Below the pieces are notes generated by a model. That model was not told the DNA's origin, did no database searches, and saw only the letters and a list, made by a program, of their open reading frames with translations. A DNA stretch of 8,742 bases, taken from Croceicoccus sp. (GTDB taxonomy: Bacteria; Pseudomonadota; Alphaproteobacteria; Sphingomonadales; Sphingomonadaceae). Where the stretch lies: contig JAPYSD010000112.1 of NCBI GenBank assembly GCA_029936705.1, positions 1 to 8,742 of the forward strand. Reading direction: 5' to 3'. The number at the start of each line of letters is the position of its first letter. Position 1 is the first letter of the stretch. Both the position numbers and the translations under genes were made by a program. Below are positions 1-6,542 of the stretch, in pieces.

Positions 1-9
1 GTATAGCAT
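1..9 (-). CDS. Possible first codons of a gene running off the left edge
   Basis: On the minus strand the window ends with ATG CTA TAC. The ATG lies at 9-7. An AGGAG sequence sits 9 bases before it and a GGGAAA sequence lies between them, which is a plausible ribosome binding site. It follows the stop codon of the gene ending at 65 on the same strand by 55 bases, so it could be the next gene of the series. Only three codons are visible, so nothing can be said about the product, and chance cannot be excluded. Confidence 0.25.
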
Positions 10-64
10 TTTCCCAATCTCCTGGCTTATTCGCCAAGAACGATTGCTCCCTGCTAATTTACGA

Positions 65-535
65 TCAGGCGACCTTGGTGTCGATCTGCGAGTGGGTTTT
101 GAAGCTTCTGAAAAGATCCAGTCTCATTCGCTCGACCGCACCCCAGAGCATGGGTGCGGTGTTGAGAAGGTTCGCTGCGGTGCCGATCGCGATGCCAGGG
201 AAATAGACGATGCCTCCGCGGACGAGATGGTGGCGGAGCCGTTCGAAGGCCTGCTCGAGACTGTCCAAAGCGGTCGATCCGGACCGGGCGTCCTCGTCAG
301 TGAAAAAGCAATACGGCGCATCACCTGCGAGCTTCTTGGTGACGAAGGCTACCGCGTTCATTTCACCATAGCATTCTTTGGCGTTGCGGGTGTGGCTCAG
401 TCCCGTGCGACGATACTCCAGCGTATCCTCCCATGCGAACAAGGCAGCGGGATTACCGCGGAGCTGTTCGCGCTTGAAGGCGCGGTTTTGGATGATGAGC
501 AGCCCGGTGCCGGGCCGGTCGTTTGAGGTCGTCAT
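65..535 (-). CDS. Divergent DUF7831-like protein, 156 aa
   Basis: The protein follows the layout of a small phage- and plasmid-borne family that I associate with DUF7831. It has an 'NPxxLFxxxD' strand (residues about 28-38), then 'GEMNAVAFVTKK' (about 57-68), 'YCFFTDED' (about 75-82), a helix, 'GGIVYFPGIAIGTAANLL' (about 107-124) and a final 'APMLW'. From memory, relatives carry 'FGDN', 'PNAVGIPTK', 'FFSD' and 'DGIGTGLA' at these places. Here the GDN of the first motif is replaced (FAWEDT) and the later glycine-rich loop is altered, so any ligand site may have changed. The biochemical role is unknown to me. An upstream ATG at 601 is in frame, but the ATG at 535 is preceded by AAGGGA at 7 bases and gives the more usual N-terminus, so I chose it. 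The gene lies 99 bp downstream of the secreted-protein gene on the same strand. Confidence 0.7.
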   Translation of the reverse strand: MTTSNDRPGTGLLIIQNRAFKREQLRGNPAALFAWEDTLEYRRTGLSHTRNAKECYGEMNAVAFVTKKLAGDAPYCFFTDEDARSGSTALDSLEQAFERLRHHLVRGGIVYFPGIAIGTAANLLNTAPMLWGAVERMRLDLFRSFKTHSQIDTKVA

Positions 536-634
536 GTGCGGATCCCTTGAAGGCCTGTGAGCCTGTGGTTCCGCCGCCATTTTGCGGATGGACTTTGACA
601 AGCCGTTAACGCCTCGAGGAATGCTGCCAAAAAC

Positions 635-1060
635 CTAGTTTCGCAGCCGGCGGCAGCTAGCGTAGTCGCCAGCACGACAAGCTTCGTTTAGAGCCTTGGC
701 GACTTCAACCCGCCGGTCGCTTGCGTGAGAGAGCAGCTGATTTGCTCGTTGGCAGGACCACTCGTCGCCAGCGGAGCATGCTTTGGCGAGCGCGGCGGAC
801 GCATTGTTCATCGAAACAAGACGTGCGGTCTCGCGCTGGGCATTCTCGCGCTGTTTCCGATCGATCTGGGCGACGTGGCGGTTGACGGTGCGCGCAACGC
901 ATGCCGCGTTGGAGATGTCGGTGCCATAACCGCAGCCGTATGGTACTACCCCAAGGGCGCGGCCGAGTTCGAAAAGATCGTTTACTGGCTGGGCGGATGC
1001 AGGTGCTGACACCAGGATGGCTATTACCGGCGCGGCAGCGACGAGGAGCTTCTTGATCAT
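635..1060 (-). CDS. Small secreted protein with paired-cysteine repeats
   Basis: This 141-residue protein begins with a clear Sec signal peptide: MIKK, a hydrophobic core (residues 5-19) and an ASA cleavage site before Q24. It is therefore probably periplasmic. The mature part contains six cysteines (43, 54, 95, 103, 128, 136). The last four form two copies of a motif with equal spacing, 'AKACSAGDEWSC' (92-103) and 'NEACRAGDYASC' (125-136). The Cys-x7-Cys spacing with an internal AGD resembles Sel1-like cysteine-rich repeats, which form disulphide-linked helical hairpins. Two short repeats at the C-terminus are too few to assign the protein to that family firmly. The middle (about 55-85) is charged and probably helical. 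The ATG is preceded by AAGGA and AAAGG, supporting the start. The upstream gene ends 24 bp away, so the two are probably co-transcribed. The function is unknown. Confidence 0.8.
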   Translation of the reverse strand: MIKKLLVAAAPVIAILVSAPASAQPVNDLFELGRALGVVPYGCGYGTDISNAACVARTVNRHVAQIDRKQRENAQRETARLVSMNNASAALAKACSAGDEWSCQRANQLLSHASDRRVEVAKALNEACRAGDYASCRRLRN

Positions 1061-1084
1061 GCCTTTTCCTTCCGTTGTTCGTAT

Positions 1085-1528
1085 TCAACGTCGGCGCAAG
1101 ACATCCATTATCATTCGCTTCCAGGCCGGAAGCGCGTTCCTGGCTGCGATCTGCAAATTCCTCAGTTGGTGAGACAGCGGTTCCAGTCCGTTCGCGATGG
1201 CATTTGCGTCATCGTTCTGCAGCCAAAACTCGACTCGTTCAGCGACGCTTTGCTCGTTGCGTACTTGGAGCAATGTCGCCCCAACGGTAACTATCGCCCA
1301 GCCCCAGGTCCTCGCGTTCTTGGCCGCGACATGGCCCTCCCCTTCGATGCACTTGCGAAGTGATGCTGCAAGGAAGTGGGCTTCGTTTGGATTGAGGAAG
1401 ATCCGCACCAACTGCTGTTTGTCGATGTCTTCTAGATCAAATGCGATAGTGCTGGGTTCCTCGACAAGAGCGGCGCGCCAGCGTCCAACAGGCCGCTCAT
1501 CCTTGCCGAAGATGTAACCGGATTGCAC
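1085..1528 (-). CDS. Hypothetical protein, 147 aa
   Basis: I do not recognise this protein. It has a GTG start preceded by AAGGG at 9 bases. The open frame extends upstream to a TAG at 1576-1574 with no ATG, so the exact start is uncertain. The N-terminal half contains beta-like stretches ('TIAFDLEDIDKQQLVRIFLNPNEA', shown in part, residues 27-50), and then a helix with a single cysteine at 60. Residues 75-88 form a short hydrophobic segment, too short to call a membrane span confidently. The C-terminal half looks helical and ends in a basic tail (KRMIMDVLRRR). No signal peptide is visible. The stop is 24 bp before the start of the secreted cysteine-repeat protein, which suggests a shared transcript. 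The preceding gene is 121 bp upstream. Confidence 0.7.
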   Translation of the reverse strand: MQSGYIFGKDERPVGRWRAALVEEPSTIAFDLEDIDKQQLVRIFLNPNEAHFLAASLRKCIEGEGHVAAKNARTWGWAIVTVGATLLQVRNEQSVAERVEFWLQNDDANAIANGLEPLSHQLRNLQIAARNALPAWKRMIMDVLRRR

Positions 1529-1649
1529 TTCTTGGAACCCTTGCGATGGCTGACTTTTGACCAGATGATATAGCTAGGCAAGCCCGTCCATTACCGTTCA
1601 GAGGAAGGCGAGCGAGCTTCAGCCTGCGTAGAAAAGAGGGGCGAGGCTT

Positions 1650-2084
1650 TTAAGCCGCCAGATCCTCGAGGAACGCCTTCGTCTTGGCTTGCTCCTCGCG
1701 GGTGATGACGCGGATGGCAACGAAGACGATCCGCTCCTCGCCGCTACGCATCCACTTGAAACGCGTGCCGGGGATAGGATGCCCATCAACAATGTGGATC
1801 AGCTCGATGCTGCGGCCTGCGATGGTCTCGCCAATCGCAAAGCTCGCCTCGTTTTCTACGAGGGCGCCGACCCCTTCGAAGAAGCTGTCATGCTCGTCAC
1901 GATTTGAACGCCGTAGATCACGGACCGTCGCCTCGCGAAGCTTCCTGGCGACGCTGGTACTTGTCTCTCCGTCATGCACGGCGACTGACGCTCTCGCGAT
2001 GGTGTAGCTTTCGCCGTTTGCGAGGTGGCGAACGAGGTCGGCGACAAGCCGAACGGGGTCTTTGGGTTTCGGAAGGTGGGTCAT
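1650..2084 (-). CDS. Hypothetical protein downstream of the acyl carrier protein, 144 aa
   Basis: I do not recognise this protein. An upstream TTG at 2114 overlaps the stop codon of the acyl carrier protein gene. The ATG at 2084 has GAGAGGGG about 7 bases upstream, so I take 2084 as the start. The predicted protein is soluble, with a helical N-terminus ('DPVRLVADLVRHLANGE', about residues 9-25). A run of probable strands follows ('ASFAIGETIAGRSIELIHIV', about 80-99, and 'ERIVFVAIRVI', about 116-126). It ends in a charged helix (TREEQAKTKAFLEDLAA). It has no signal peptide, no cysteine and no recognisable catalytic motif. It follows the acyl carrier protein by 26 bp, so co-expression is likely and a functional link is possible but unproven. 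Confidence 0.72.
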   Translation of the reverse strand: MTHLPKPKDPVRLVADLVRHLANGESYTIARASVAVHDGETSTSVARKLREATVRDLRRSNRDEHDSFFEGVGALVENEASFAIGETIAGRSIELIHIVDGHPIPGTRFKWMRSGEERIVFVAIRVITREEQAKTKAFLEDLAA

Positions 2085-2110
2085 CGTTTTCCCCTCTCGG
2101 AAGTTTGAGC

Positions 2111-2362
2111 TCAAGCGGCGATCGGGCGCGAGACCATCTTTTGCTCGACGAGGATAACAAGGTCGCCAATCGTCTCGAGAGACTTGCGTTCAACGAGGGA
2201 TATCTCGATGTCGTATCGGTCTTCGAGTGAGACGAGCAATACGATTTCGGTGAGACTATCGATTGGCAAAGTGTCGAGTTGACGGTCCGGCGTGATCTGC
2301 GAATTCGCGTTCTCGAAAAAAGCGAGTTCGGTCTTGATGGTACTCAGGATCTCTTCGCTCAT
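2111..2362 (-). CDS. Acyl carrier protein, stand-alone
   Basis: At 83 residues this matches the usual length of a discrete acyl carrier protein. The phosphopantetheine attachment motif DSL is intact, with Ser36 at the same residue number as in E. coli AcpP. The helix after it ('LTEIVLLVSLEDRYDIEIS', residues 37-55) and the final helix ('TIGDLVILVEQK', about 64-75) follow the fold closely. Holo-ACP carries acyl or aminoacyl groups as thioesters for fatty acid, polyketide or peptide-type synthesis. A phosphopantetheinyl transferase is not visible here and would have to come from elsewhere. The ATG is preceded by GAGG at 6 bases. No ketosynthase, adenylation or acyltransferase gene adjoins it, so it is not part of a recognisable synthase. 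It differs from the highly acidic housekeeping AcpP and is probably a specialised carrier. Its neighbours are two proteins I do not recognise. Confidence 0.92.
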   Translation of the reverse strand: MSEEILSTIKTELAFFENANSQITPDRQLDTLPIDSLTEIVLLVSLEDRYDIEISLVERKSLETIGDLVILVEQKMVSRPIAA

Positions 2363-2396
2363 TTTGTCCTCACGAGTTCGTATTCAGTTTTGGAAA

Positions 2397-2425
2397 ATTC
2401 TAGGATGCAGTGCGCATTTTGACCA
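2397..2425 (-). promoter_or_regulatory. Candidate sigma70-type promoter for the acyl carrier protein gene
   Basis: On the minus strand TGGTCA (2425-2420, four of six matches to TTGACA) is followed after exactly 17 bases by TAGAAT (2402-2397, five of six matches to TATAAT). Transcription would begin near 2390, leaving a leader of about 28 bases that contains the ribosome binding site. The 77-bp gap between the 195-residue protein gene and this gene is consistent with a separate promoter. The call is by eye only. Confidence 0.4.
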
Positions 2426-2439
2426 AATGCGGGCCGCGG

Positions 2440-3027
2440 TCAGTGGCGCAGGGTGCTGCCTGGCGAAGTTTGCGGCGTCGAACCCGCTAGTGGCTGGAAG
2501 ACGTAGGAGAAATATCCGGCTTCCCACGGAAACCGATAGTTCTGATCCGAGTGAACGATCTGGATCCAGACAGGGGCAGTGACGCCCTCCCCCGACAGCC
2601 TGAGCTCGGCCGCTCGTAACGCGCTCATTCCGTCTCTAAGATTTGCTGCGCCTGACAGTGTAACGGGCAGGAAGTAGAGCAACTTGTTATAAAGCTGCAG
2701 AGGTTCGCCGGCCAGCAGTTCGTCAGCCAGAACAGGCCACGACGCGGTAGCTATCGCGATCATGTCCTCGCTCTCGATCTGATCGGTACCGGTGACGATG
2801 AATTCCGGAAGGTGCCGGCAGCTGTTCTTCAGGGAGAACGCAAGCGTAGAGAGCCCTTGCCCATCGATATCGGCCTCGTCCTGTGCGGGACCGCTGAGAT
2901 CATCGATTGAGATGGATGCATGTACGACATCGTGATGAGCCGACTGGATGATGGAATCCATGATATTGATGTAGTCGTAGATCATCTCATCAGTCGTGAT
3001 AGCCTGGTCGAAGGGGCCTTCGGGCAT
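2440..3027 (-). CDS. Hypothetical protein upstream of the acyl carrier protein, 195 aa
   Basis: I do not recognise this protein. Two ATGs lie nine bases apart. The one at 3036 directly abuts its AGG, while the one at 3027 has AGGA at 8 bases, so I start at 3027. The N-terminus has a helical stretch ('TDEMIYDYINIMDSIIQSA', about residues 12-30). An acidic segment follows ('DDLSGPAQDEADIDGQG', about 42-58). The central and C-terminal parts mix hydrophobic helices ('MIAIATASWPVLADELLAG') with likely strands ('APVWIQIVHSD', 'GYFSYVFQP'), and the tail is Ser/Thr/Pro-rich. It has no signal peptide or transmembrane segment and looks cytoplasmic. It stands 123 bp downstream of the ATP-grasp-like gene and 77 bp upstream of the acyl carrier protein gene. 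It may begin a second transcription unit or be read through from the first. Confidence 0.75.
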   Translation of the reverse strand: MPEGPFDQAITTDEMIYDYINIMDSIIQSAHHDVVHASISIDDLSGPAQDEADIDGQGLSTLAFSLKNSCRHLPEFIVTGTDQIESEDMIAIATASWPVLADELLAGEPLQLYNKLLYFLPVTLSGAANLRDGMSALRAAELRLSGEGVTAPVWIQIVHSDQNYRFPWEAGYFSYVFQPLAGSTPQTSPGSTLRH

Positions 3028-3074
3028 GGTTCTCATCCTAAAATTTGGGCGGTATCGAGTGCGTGCATCCTATT

Positions 3075-3090
3075 TTCCCATTTCAGGGAA
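3075..3090. promoter_or_regulatory. Short hairpin in the 123-bp gap between two minus-strand genes
   Basis: TTCCC (3075-3079) and GGGAA (3086-3090) can pair around a six-base loop. It lies in the gap between the ATP-grasp-like gene and the 195-residue protein gene. No T-run follows directly, so it is not a convincing intrinsic terminator. A small palindrome GCCTTAAGGC followed by a T-rich stretch on the minus strand (about 3111-3131) is an equally weak terminator candidate. No good promoter was seen in the gap. Confidence 0.2.
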
Positions 3091-3150
3091 TCCGGTGCAA
3101 GCGGCATCGAGAAAAGAAAATGCCTTAAGGCGGCTTTGGAGAACCAATCG

Positions 3151-4509
3151 CTACGCGGCGGCGAGAAGCTCAACTTCGTCCCAAGTGCGTATGTCGCGGT
3201 CGGGTGCTGGTGCGTCCTCCGGCTGTATCTTGAGCACATCGCGGTGATTGAACGCTACGCCCTCTAGCTTGATCGTCGGGTAGCTCGTCTGGCCCACCTC
3301 GAGTTCGTCGCGCTCGGAGATGAAGCCGCAAGGGTGTCCTCCGCCGAACGGAGTGCATGCCGGCCCGCCCTCAAGGAACAGGATGCCATGATCAGTCTCG
3401 ATGAAGTCGAGCACACATCCGAAGTCATCCTCGCCCATTCCCAGAGCTGAGAGAGCATGCCCGTGGATCGGACTTTCTTTCAGAATTGCGCTTTCGGCCA
3501 TCCGTGGCTGATGGAAATCAGCGATCGCTTGGTCGACCATGGTTTGGGCAAGGCGGCGAACCTCGAGAGCCATGCGAGCCGAAACGGGGTCTGCGATGCC
3601 AGCATGCGGATAATAGAACGACACACCGGTGACCTTTCCCTTCTGGACAAAGGCCCTCCATTCGGCGGGCCAGTGACCGGGAATGTCTAGATCAGACCCG
3701 GCACGATGGGGATCGCGCGCTTCGAAATATCGGCTTGATGGCAGCCAGGGACGTGCCAGGAACGTGAGCGGGCGCGTGTCATCGTGCATGTAAAGCCGCA
3801 GGACACGTTCGTCCTCGATCGTGACCCGCCGCCGATTGCCTTGGCGGATCCAGCCCGGACCCACTTCCAAGGACGATCCGAACCGGATTTCGGGCGCCTT
3901 GTTTTCGGTCACGCCGCATCCCGCGAGCGCCTTTAGATCATTGCTACCGCAGCAATGGGCGCGGACCATCCAACCTTCAGGAACACTGTCCATCGCTGCG
4001 AAACATCGTTCGGAGATGTCGTCGATAGCCATGGGTGCAGCGGCGACTTGTGGCTTTGATGGCAGTTCAGGGAACGCCCTGCGCAGTCCGGCAGATATGC
4101 GATCAACGGCCCTTGCAGTTCGATTGTTCGCCCCAAGATCGATGTGACCTAGGATTGCTTCGAGCTCGTCGAAGTCTAGCGACAGGATCTCGCGCGCTTC
4201 GATATAAGGGACCGCAGCACGATCGGCGATAGCGAGCCAGCACTGAAGGTCGGTCGCATCGAAACGCCCGGGTTGGCCCGCAGCGATCCTGGCATGCCGG
4301 ATCCAGCTTTCGTTTTCAGCGCGCTTTGCGGCTTCGACTTTGGCGATCTGCTCGATCGCTTCGCGAAATCTTTTTGGCGAGCTGGCTAGCTTCGCTGCGC
4401 CGACTACCAGTGAGCGCATTTCCTGTACCGCGCTATTGCTGGCCGCATGGCGGGAAATCGCGACAATCGTCTGTTGCAGACGCTGCTGTATCTGCCTGGA
4501 AATACCCAT
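3151..4509 (-). CDS. Divergent ATP-grasp-like protein, 452 aa
   Basis: ATP-grasp enzymes use ATP to activate a carboxylate as an acyl phosphate and join it to an amine or thiol. The C-terminal two thirds show that fold's order of motifs, most like the R2K group from phages and bacteria. There is 'EWRAFVQKGKVTGVSFYY' (residues 283-300, matching the 'E-R-F-v-x-G-x-v' strand pair), a long helix (311-332), then 'CVLDFIETDHGILFLEGGP' (365-383, matching 'D-x-d-G-x-xxE-x-N'). Asp368 and Glu380 fit metal ligands, but the usual Asn two residues after the Glu is Gly382. A possible earlier nucleotide-lysine strand is near 'GWMVRAHCCGSND' (179-191). Residues 1-150 are mostly helical and unrecognised. The ATG is preceded by GGGG at 6 bases and lies 19 bp after the nuclease stop, so it belongs to the four-gene operon. 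Substrate unknown. The family call rests on motif order only. Confidence 0.6.
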   Translation of the reverse strand: MGISRQIQQRLQQTIVAISRHAASNSAVQEMRSLVVGAAKLASSPKRFREAIEQIAKVEAAKRAENESWIRHARIAAGQPGRFDATDLQCWLAIADRAAVPYIEAREILSLDFDELEAILGHIDLGANNRTARAVDRISAGLRRAFPELPSKPQVAAAPMAIDDISERCFAAMDSVPEGWMVRAHCCGSNDLKALAGCGVTENKAPEIRFGSSLEVGPGWIRQGNRRRVTIEDERVLRLYMHDDTRPLTFLARPWLPSSRYFEARDPHRAGSDLDIPGHWPAEWRAFVQKGKVTGVSFYYPHAGIADPVSARMALEVRRLAQTMVDQAIADFHQPRMAESAILKESPIHGHALSALGMGEDDFGCVLDFIETDHGILFLEGGPACTPFGGGHPCGFISERDELEVGQTSYPTIKLEGVAFNHRDVLKIQPEDAPAPDRDIRTWDEVELLAAA

Positions 4510-4528
4510 TATTTTCCCCGCCCTTCAG

Positions 4529-5029
4529 TTAATCTCGGAATGCCGGATTGATGCTGCGGTAGCGACGGGGCGAAGTTACTCCGAGGCCAAGGAAGCTTCC
4601 TTTCCAAAGCCCTTTCTGCAGGAGCCGCGGCCAGAAGGTTTGCCAGAACCGCACTGATCGTGAACGTGAAACGGAGTGTGCAAGCCCCTCCCCCAATAGA
4701 ATGCTGGAGAGTGAGCCTGCTGAAACCCTGACTTCGCAAAGCTGGCGCCCATACCGATCGGTGCCGTGCTTTTTTATCCGGACGATGCCCTCGTTGATCA
4801 AGGCAATTGTCCGGCGTTTGGCCTCGGTACCAAAAGCCTGGCCGAGCTCAGGGCAGTCATAGCCGATGCAGCGGATCCGGTGGGTTATACCTCCAGGCAG
4901 ACGTAACTCGAGGCTGTCGCCGTCGATGACGCGAAACGAGCGCGGATGATACGCTTGCCAGCCGAATAGCTGCCCCAAGATGGTCTTCCAGCATGGTTTG
5001 GTCAGGCTCGATCGACGATGGAAAGCCAT
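4529..5029 (-). CDS. Thermonuclease (SNase-fold) family protein
   Basis: This 166-residue protein has the staphylococcal-nuclease (OB-fold) domain, which cleaves DNA and RNA phosphodiesters using Ca2+. Counting from the chosen start, 'VIDGDS' (34-39) supplies the two metal-binding aspartates. 'IRCIGYDCPE' (52-61) supplies equivalents of Arg35, Asp40 and Glu43, and 'DRYGRQ' (91-96) supplies Arg87. All catalytic positions are therefore present. 'LLGEGLA' and 'KGLWKGSF' with 'P-x-x-YR' complete the usual C-terminal pattern. No clear signal peptide or membrane anchor is seen in the basic N-terminus, so the location is uncertain; many relatives are secreted. An ATG at 5047 is also in frame, two bases after the protease stop, but the ATG at 5029 has a perfect AGGAGG four bases upstream and is preferred. 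It sits between the CPBP protease and ATP-grasp-like genes with gaps of about 20 bp. A role in plasmid biology is not established. Confidence 0.9.
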   Translation of the reverse strand: MAFHRRSSLTKPCWKTILGQLFGWQAYHPRSFRVIDGDSLELRLPGGITHRIRCIGYDCPELGQAFGTEAKRRTIALINEGIVRIKKHGTDRYGRQLCEVRVSAGSLSSILLGEGLAHSVSRSRSVRFWQTFWPRLLQKGLWKGSFLGLGVTSPRRYRSINPAFRD

Positions 5030-5049
5030 TTTTCCTCCTCTGGACATGG

Positions 5050-5772
5050 TCAGCCTGAGAAGGTCATGGCGAACACCGCTACCGTATTCATGATCACATG
5101 CATGAGGATGGGGAGCGTTATCGATCCCGTTTTTTCACGTATCCAGCCCATCGCCAGCCCGCTGGTGAAGAGGACAGGAAATGCCAGCGGCTGAAAGTGT
5201 ATTGCCGCGAAGACGGCGGCGGACACGGTCATGGCGATAGTGGCTGGTCTATTGATCTCCCGCCGTTCACCCCACTGCTTGAGTGCAGACTGCAGCTGCC
5301 CGCGAAACAGAACCTCTTCAAGGATGGGCCCGGTTATAGCGATAGCGAGAAATACGAGGACGGAGCCCGTCAGCGATGAGCTTGCAGCGTCTGCGATAAG
5401 TCGGTTCGTTGGCTGAACGTCCTTTCCGACGAGCAGACTCTCGTAAGCCCAGTTCACGATCAGCATAGCCGCAATGGCGCCGGCGCTGATCCCAATATGC
5501 CATTGGTGACGCACGCGCTTCAAATTGCGTTTGAGGTAGGCTGAGCGCAGGGCGATCAGGATGAAGTTACCCAGGAGCACACCTAGAAGCAGGGTTATCG
5601 GATTGGCGTTGTCCGGAGACCGGATGTCTGCGCCCAGTGCAACGTTGACCAGAATTGCTAGGACCAGGCCAATTCCTTGCAGAGCGAACATCGCGGCAAT
5701 CCATGCCAAGCTCTTCAGAACGCTGGGGTTGATGACATGTGGAGCGGGATCGTCCGCGGACAGGATCTGCAA
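5050..5772 (-). CDS. CPBP-family intramembrane glutamic protease
   Basis: This 240-residue membrane protein has the three signatures of the CPBP (CaaX protease and bacteriocin-processing, also called ABI) family. They are 'EEVLFRG' (152-158, the Glu-Glu-x3-Arg catalytic motif), 'FAAIH' (188-192) and 'HVIMN' (225-229), with 'EKTGSITLPILMH' leading into the last. Hydrophobic segments at about 20-48, 58-78, 93-110, 136-151, 178-211 and 218-238 fit a multi-span inner-membrane enzyme. Bacterial members process prenylated or peptide substrates, confer bacteriocin self-immunity or act as scaffolds; the substrate here is unknown. The apparent start is TTG at 5772, preceded by GAGG at 5 bases. No ATG or GTG lies between it and the upstream stop, so the TTG is the best choice. 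The gap to the phosphatase gene is 23 bp, and the nuclease gene starts 20 bp after its stop. Confidence 0.92.
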   Translation of the reverse strand: MQILSADDPAPHVINPSVLKSLAWIAAMFALQGIGLVLAILVNVALGADIRSPDNANPITLLLGVLLGNFILIALRSAYLKRNLKRVRHQWHIGISAGAIAAMLIVNWAYESLLVGKDVQPTNRLIADAASSSLTGSVLVFLAIAITGPILEEVLFRGQLQSALKQWGERREINRPATIAMTVSAAVFAAIHFQPLAFPVLFTSGLAMGWIREKTGSITLPILMHVIMNTVAVFAMTFSG

Positions 5773-5795
5773 TGTGGCCTCGTCTTTATAGAGGG

Positions 5796-6542
5796 TTAGG
5801 CGGTCACGTGACCGAGCTCACGCTGCTTTTGAGGTGCGTGCGCGGGCGCTTCTGGATGAGCGAAGCCATCGAAGATGCGGTCGACCTGCCAGCCTCGGTC
5901 TTCGGCCCCGCTGATCGTCGTGATGCTGCAGTTGTCGGGGTTGGGTTCCTTTTCGCACCACTCCCAAGGGAGATGAAGGAATTCCATGATCGCGCAGCGG
6001 ATCGTAACGCCATGGCTTACGCAGATGATGTCACTGATCTGGTCGCCGGCCTGCAATGCAAAATCGCGAAGGATGGTGCTGAAGATCCCCCTCACCCGGT
6101 CACACACGCGAGCGCGAGATTCTCCTGATGGCATCGGCGCGAAGAACTCGCCCTCGAAAGTCCGATGCTTCAGGTAGTGTTCGTATTCGCTTGGATAGGC
6201 TTGTGACAGTTCCTCCGGCGTTAGCCCGTCGAAGAGACCAAACGATTGTTCGCGAAGTTGCAGGCATTCTCTGGCGTCGTAGCCAATGCCAGTCTTGTCG
6301 AACTCATCCATGATCTGCGCAGCGGTATCTCGGGTTCGCCTGTATGGTGAGACGAGGAACCTGATTCCGTGATAAGGGTCGGTTCGCTGCAGGAGATGGC
6401 TCACCATCTCGGAGCCAGCAATTCTGGCTTGGTCGAAGCCCCACTCTGTCAGCTCGATCGCATGGTCCGGTTTACGACGATTTACTGACGTCGAAAGATT
6501 GGCCTCTGATAGACCGTGGCGAATGAAGTGTAGGCGTTTCAC
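5796..6542 (-). CDS. Histidine phosphatase family protein (phosphoglycerate-mutase-like)
   Basis: This 248-residue protein carries the core of the histidine phosphatase superfamily. 'IRHGLSEAN' (7-15) has Arg8 and the phospho-accepting His9. 'SPYRRTRDTA' (65-74) supplies a phosphate-pocket arginine, 'LREQSFGLFDGLTPEE' (96-111) supplies the proton-donor Glu98, 'GES' (140-142) is the usual turn, and 'SHG' (176-178) supplies the second catalytic His177. Members remove or move phosphate on sugars, nucleotides, lipids or proteins. The tail 'PWEWCEKEPNPDNCSIT' is the normal substrate-side region and does not reveal the substrate. No signal peptide is visible, so it is probably cytoplasmic. The start is GTG at 6542, with GGAG 6 bases upstream. 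It is the first gene of the operon with the CPBP protease, nuclease and ATP-grasp-like genes, and its leader faces the replication origin. Confidence 0.92.
   Translation of the reverse strand: MKRLHFIRHGLSEANLSTSVNRRKPDHAIELTEWGFDQARIAGSEMVSHLLQRTDPYHGIRFLVSPYRRTRDTAAQIMDEFDKTGIGYDARECLQLREQSFGLFDGLTPEELSQAYPSEYEHYLKHRTFEGEFFAPMPSGESRARVCDRVRGIFSTILRDFALQAGDQISDIICVSHGVTIRCAIMEFLHLPWEWCEKEPNPDNCSITTISGAEDRGWQVDRIFDGFAHPEAPAHAPQKQRELGHVTA

Noticed and set aside
44..526. A 160-codon plus-strand frame at the left end.
   Set aside because: It lies opposite the 65-535 minus-strand gene, which has recognisable motifs and a ribosome binding site. The plus-strand peptide has neither.
705..1088. A 127-codon minus-strand frame overlapping the secreted-protein gene.
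   Set aside because: It is an out-of-frame shadow rich in Arg and Pro. The overlapping frame has a signal peptide, repeats and a good start site.
1644..1658. Palindromic GGCTTTTAAGCC at the end of the 1650-2084 gene as a terminator.
   Set aside because: The stem overlaps the stop codon and is short, and no T-run follows directly on the minus strand.
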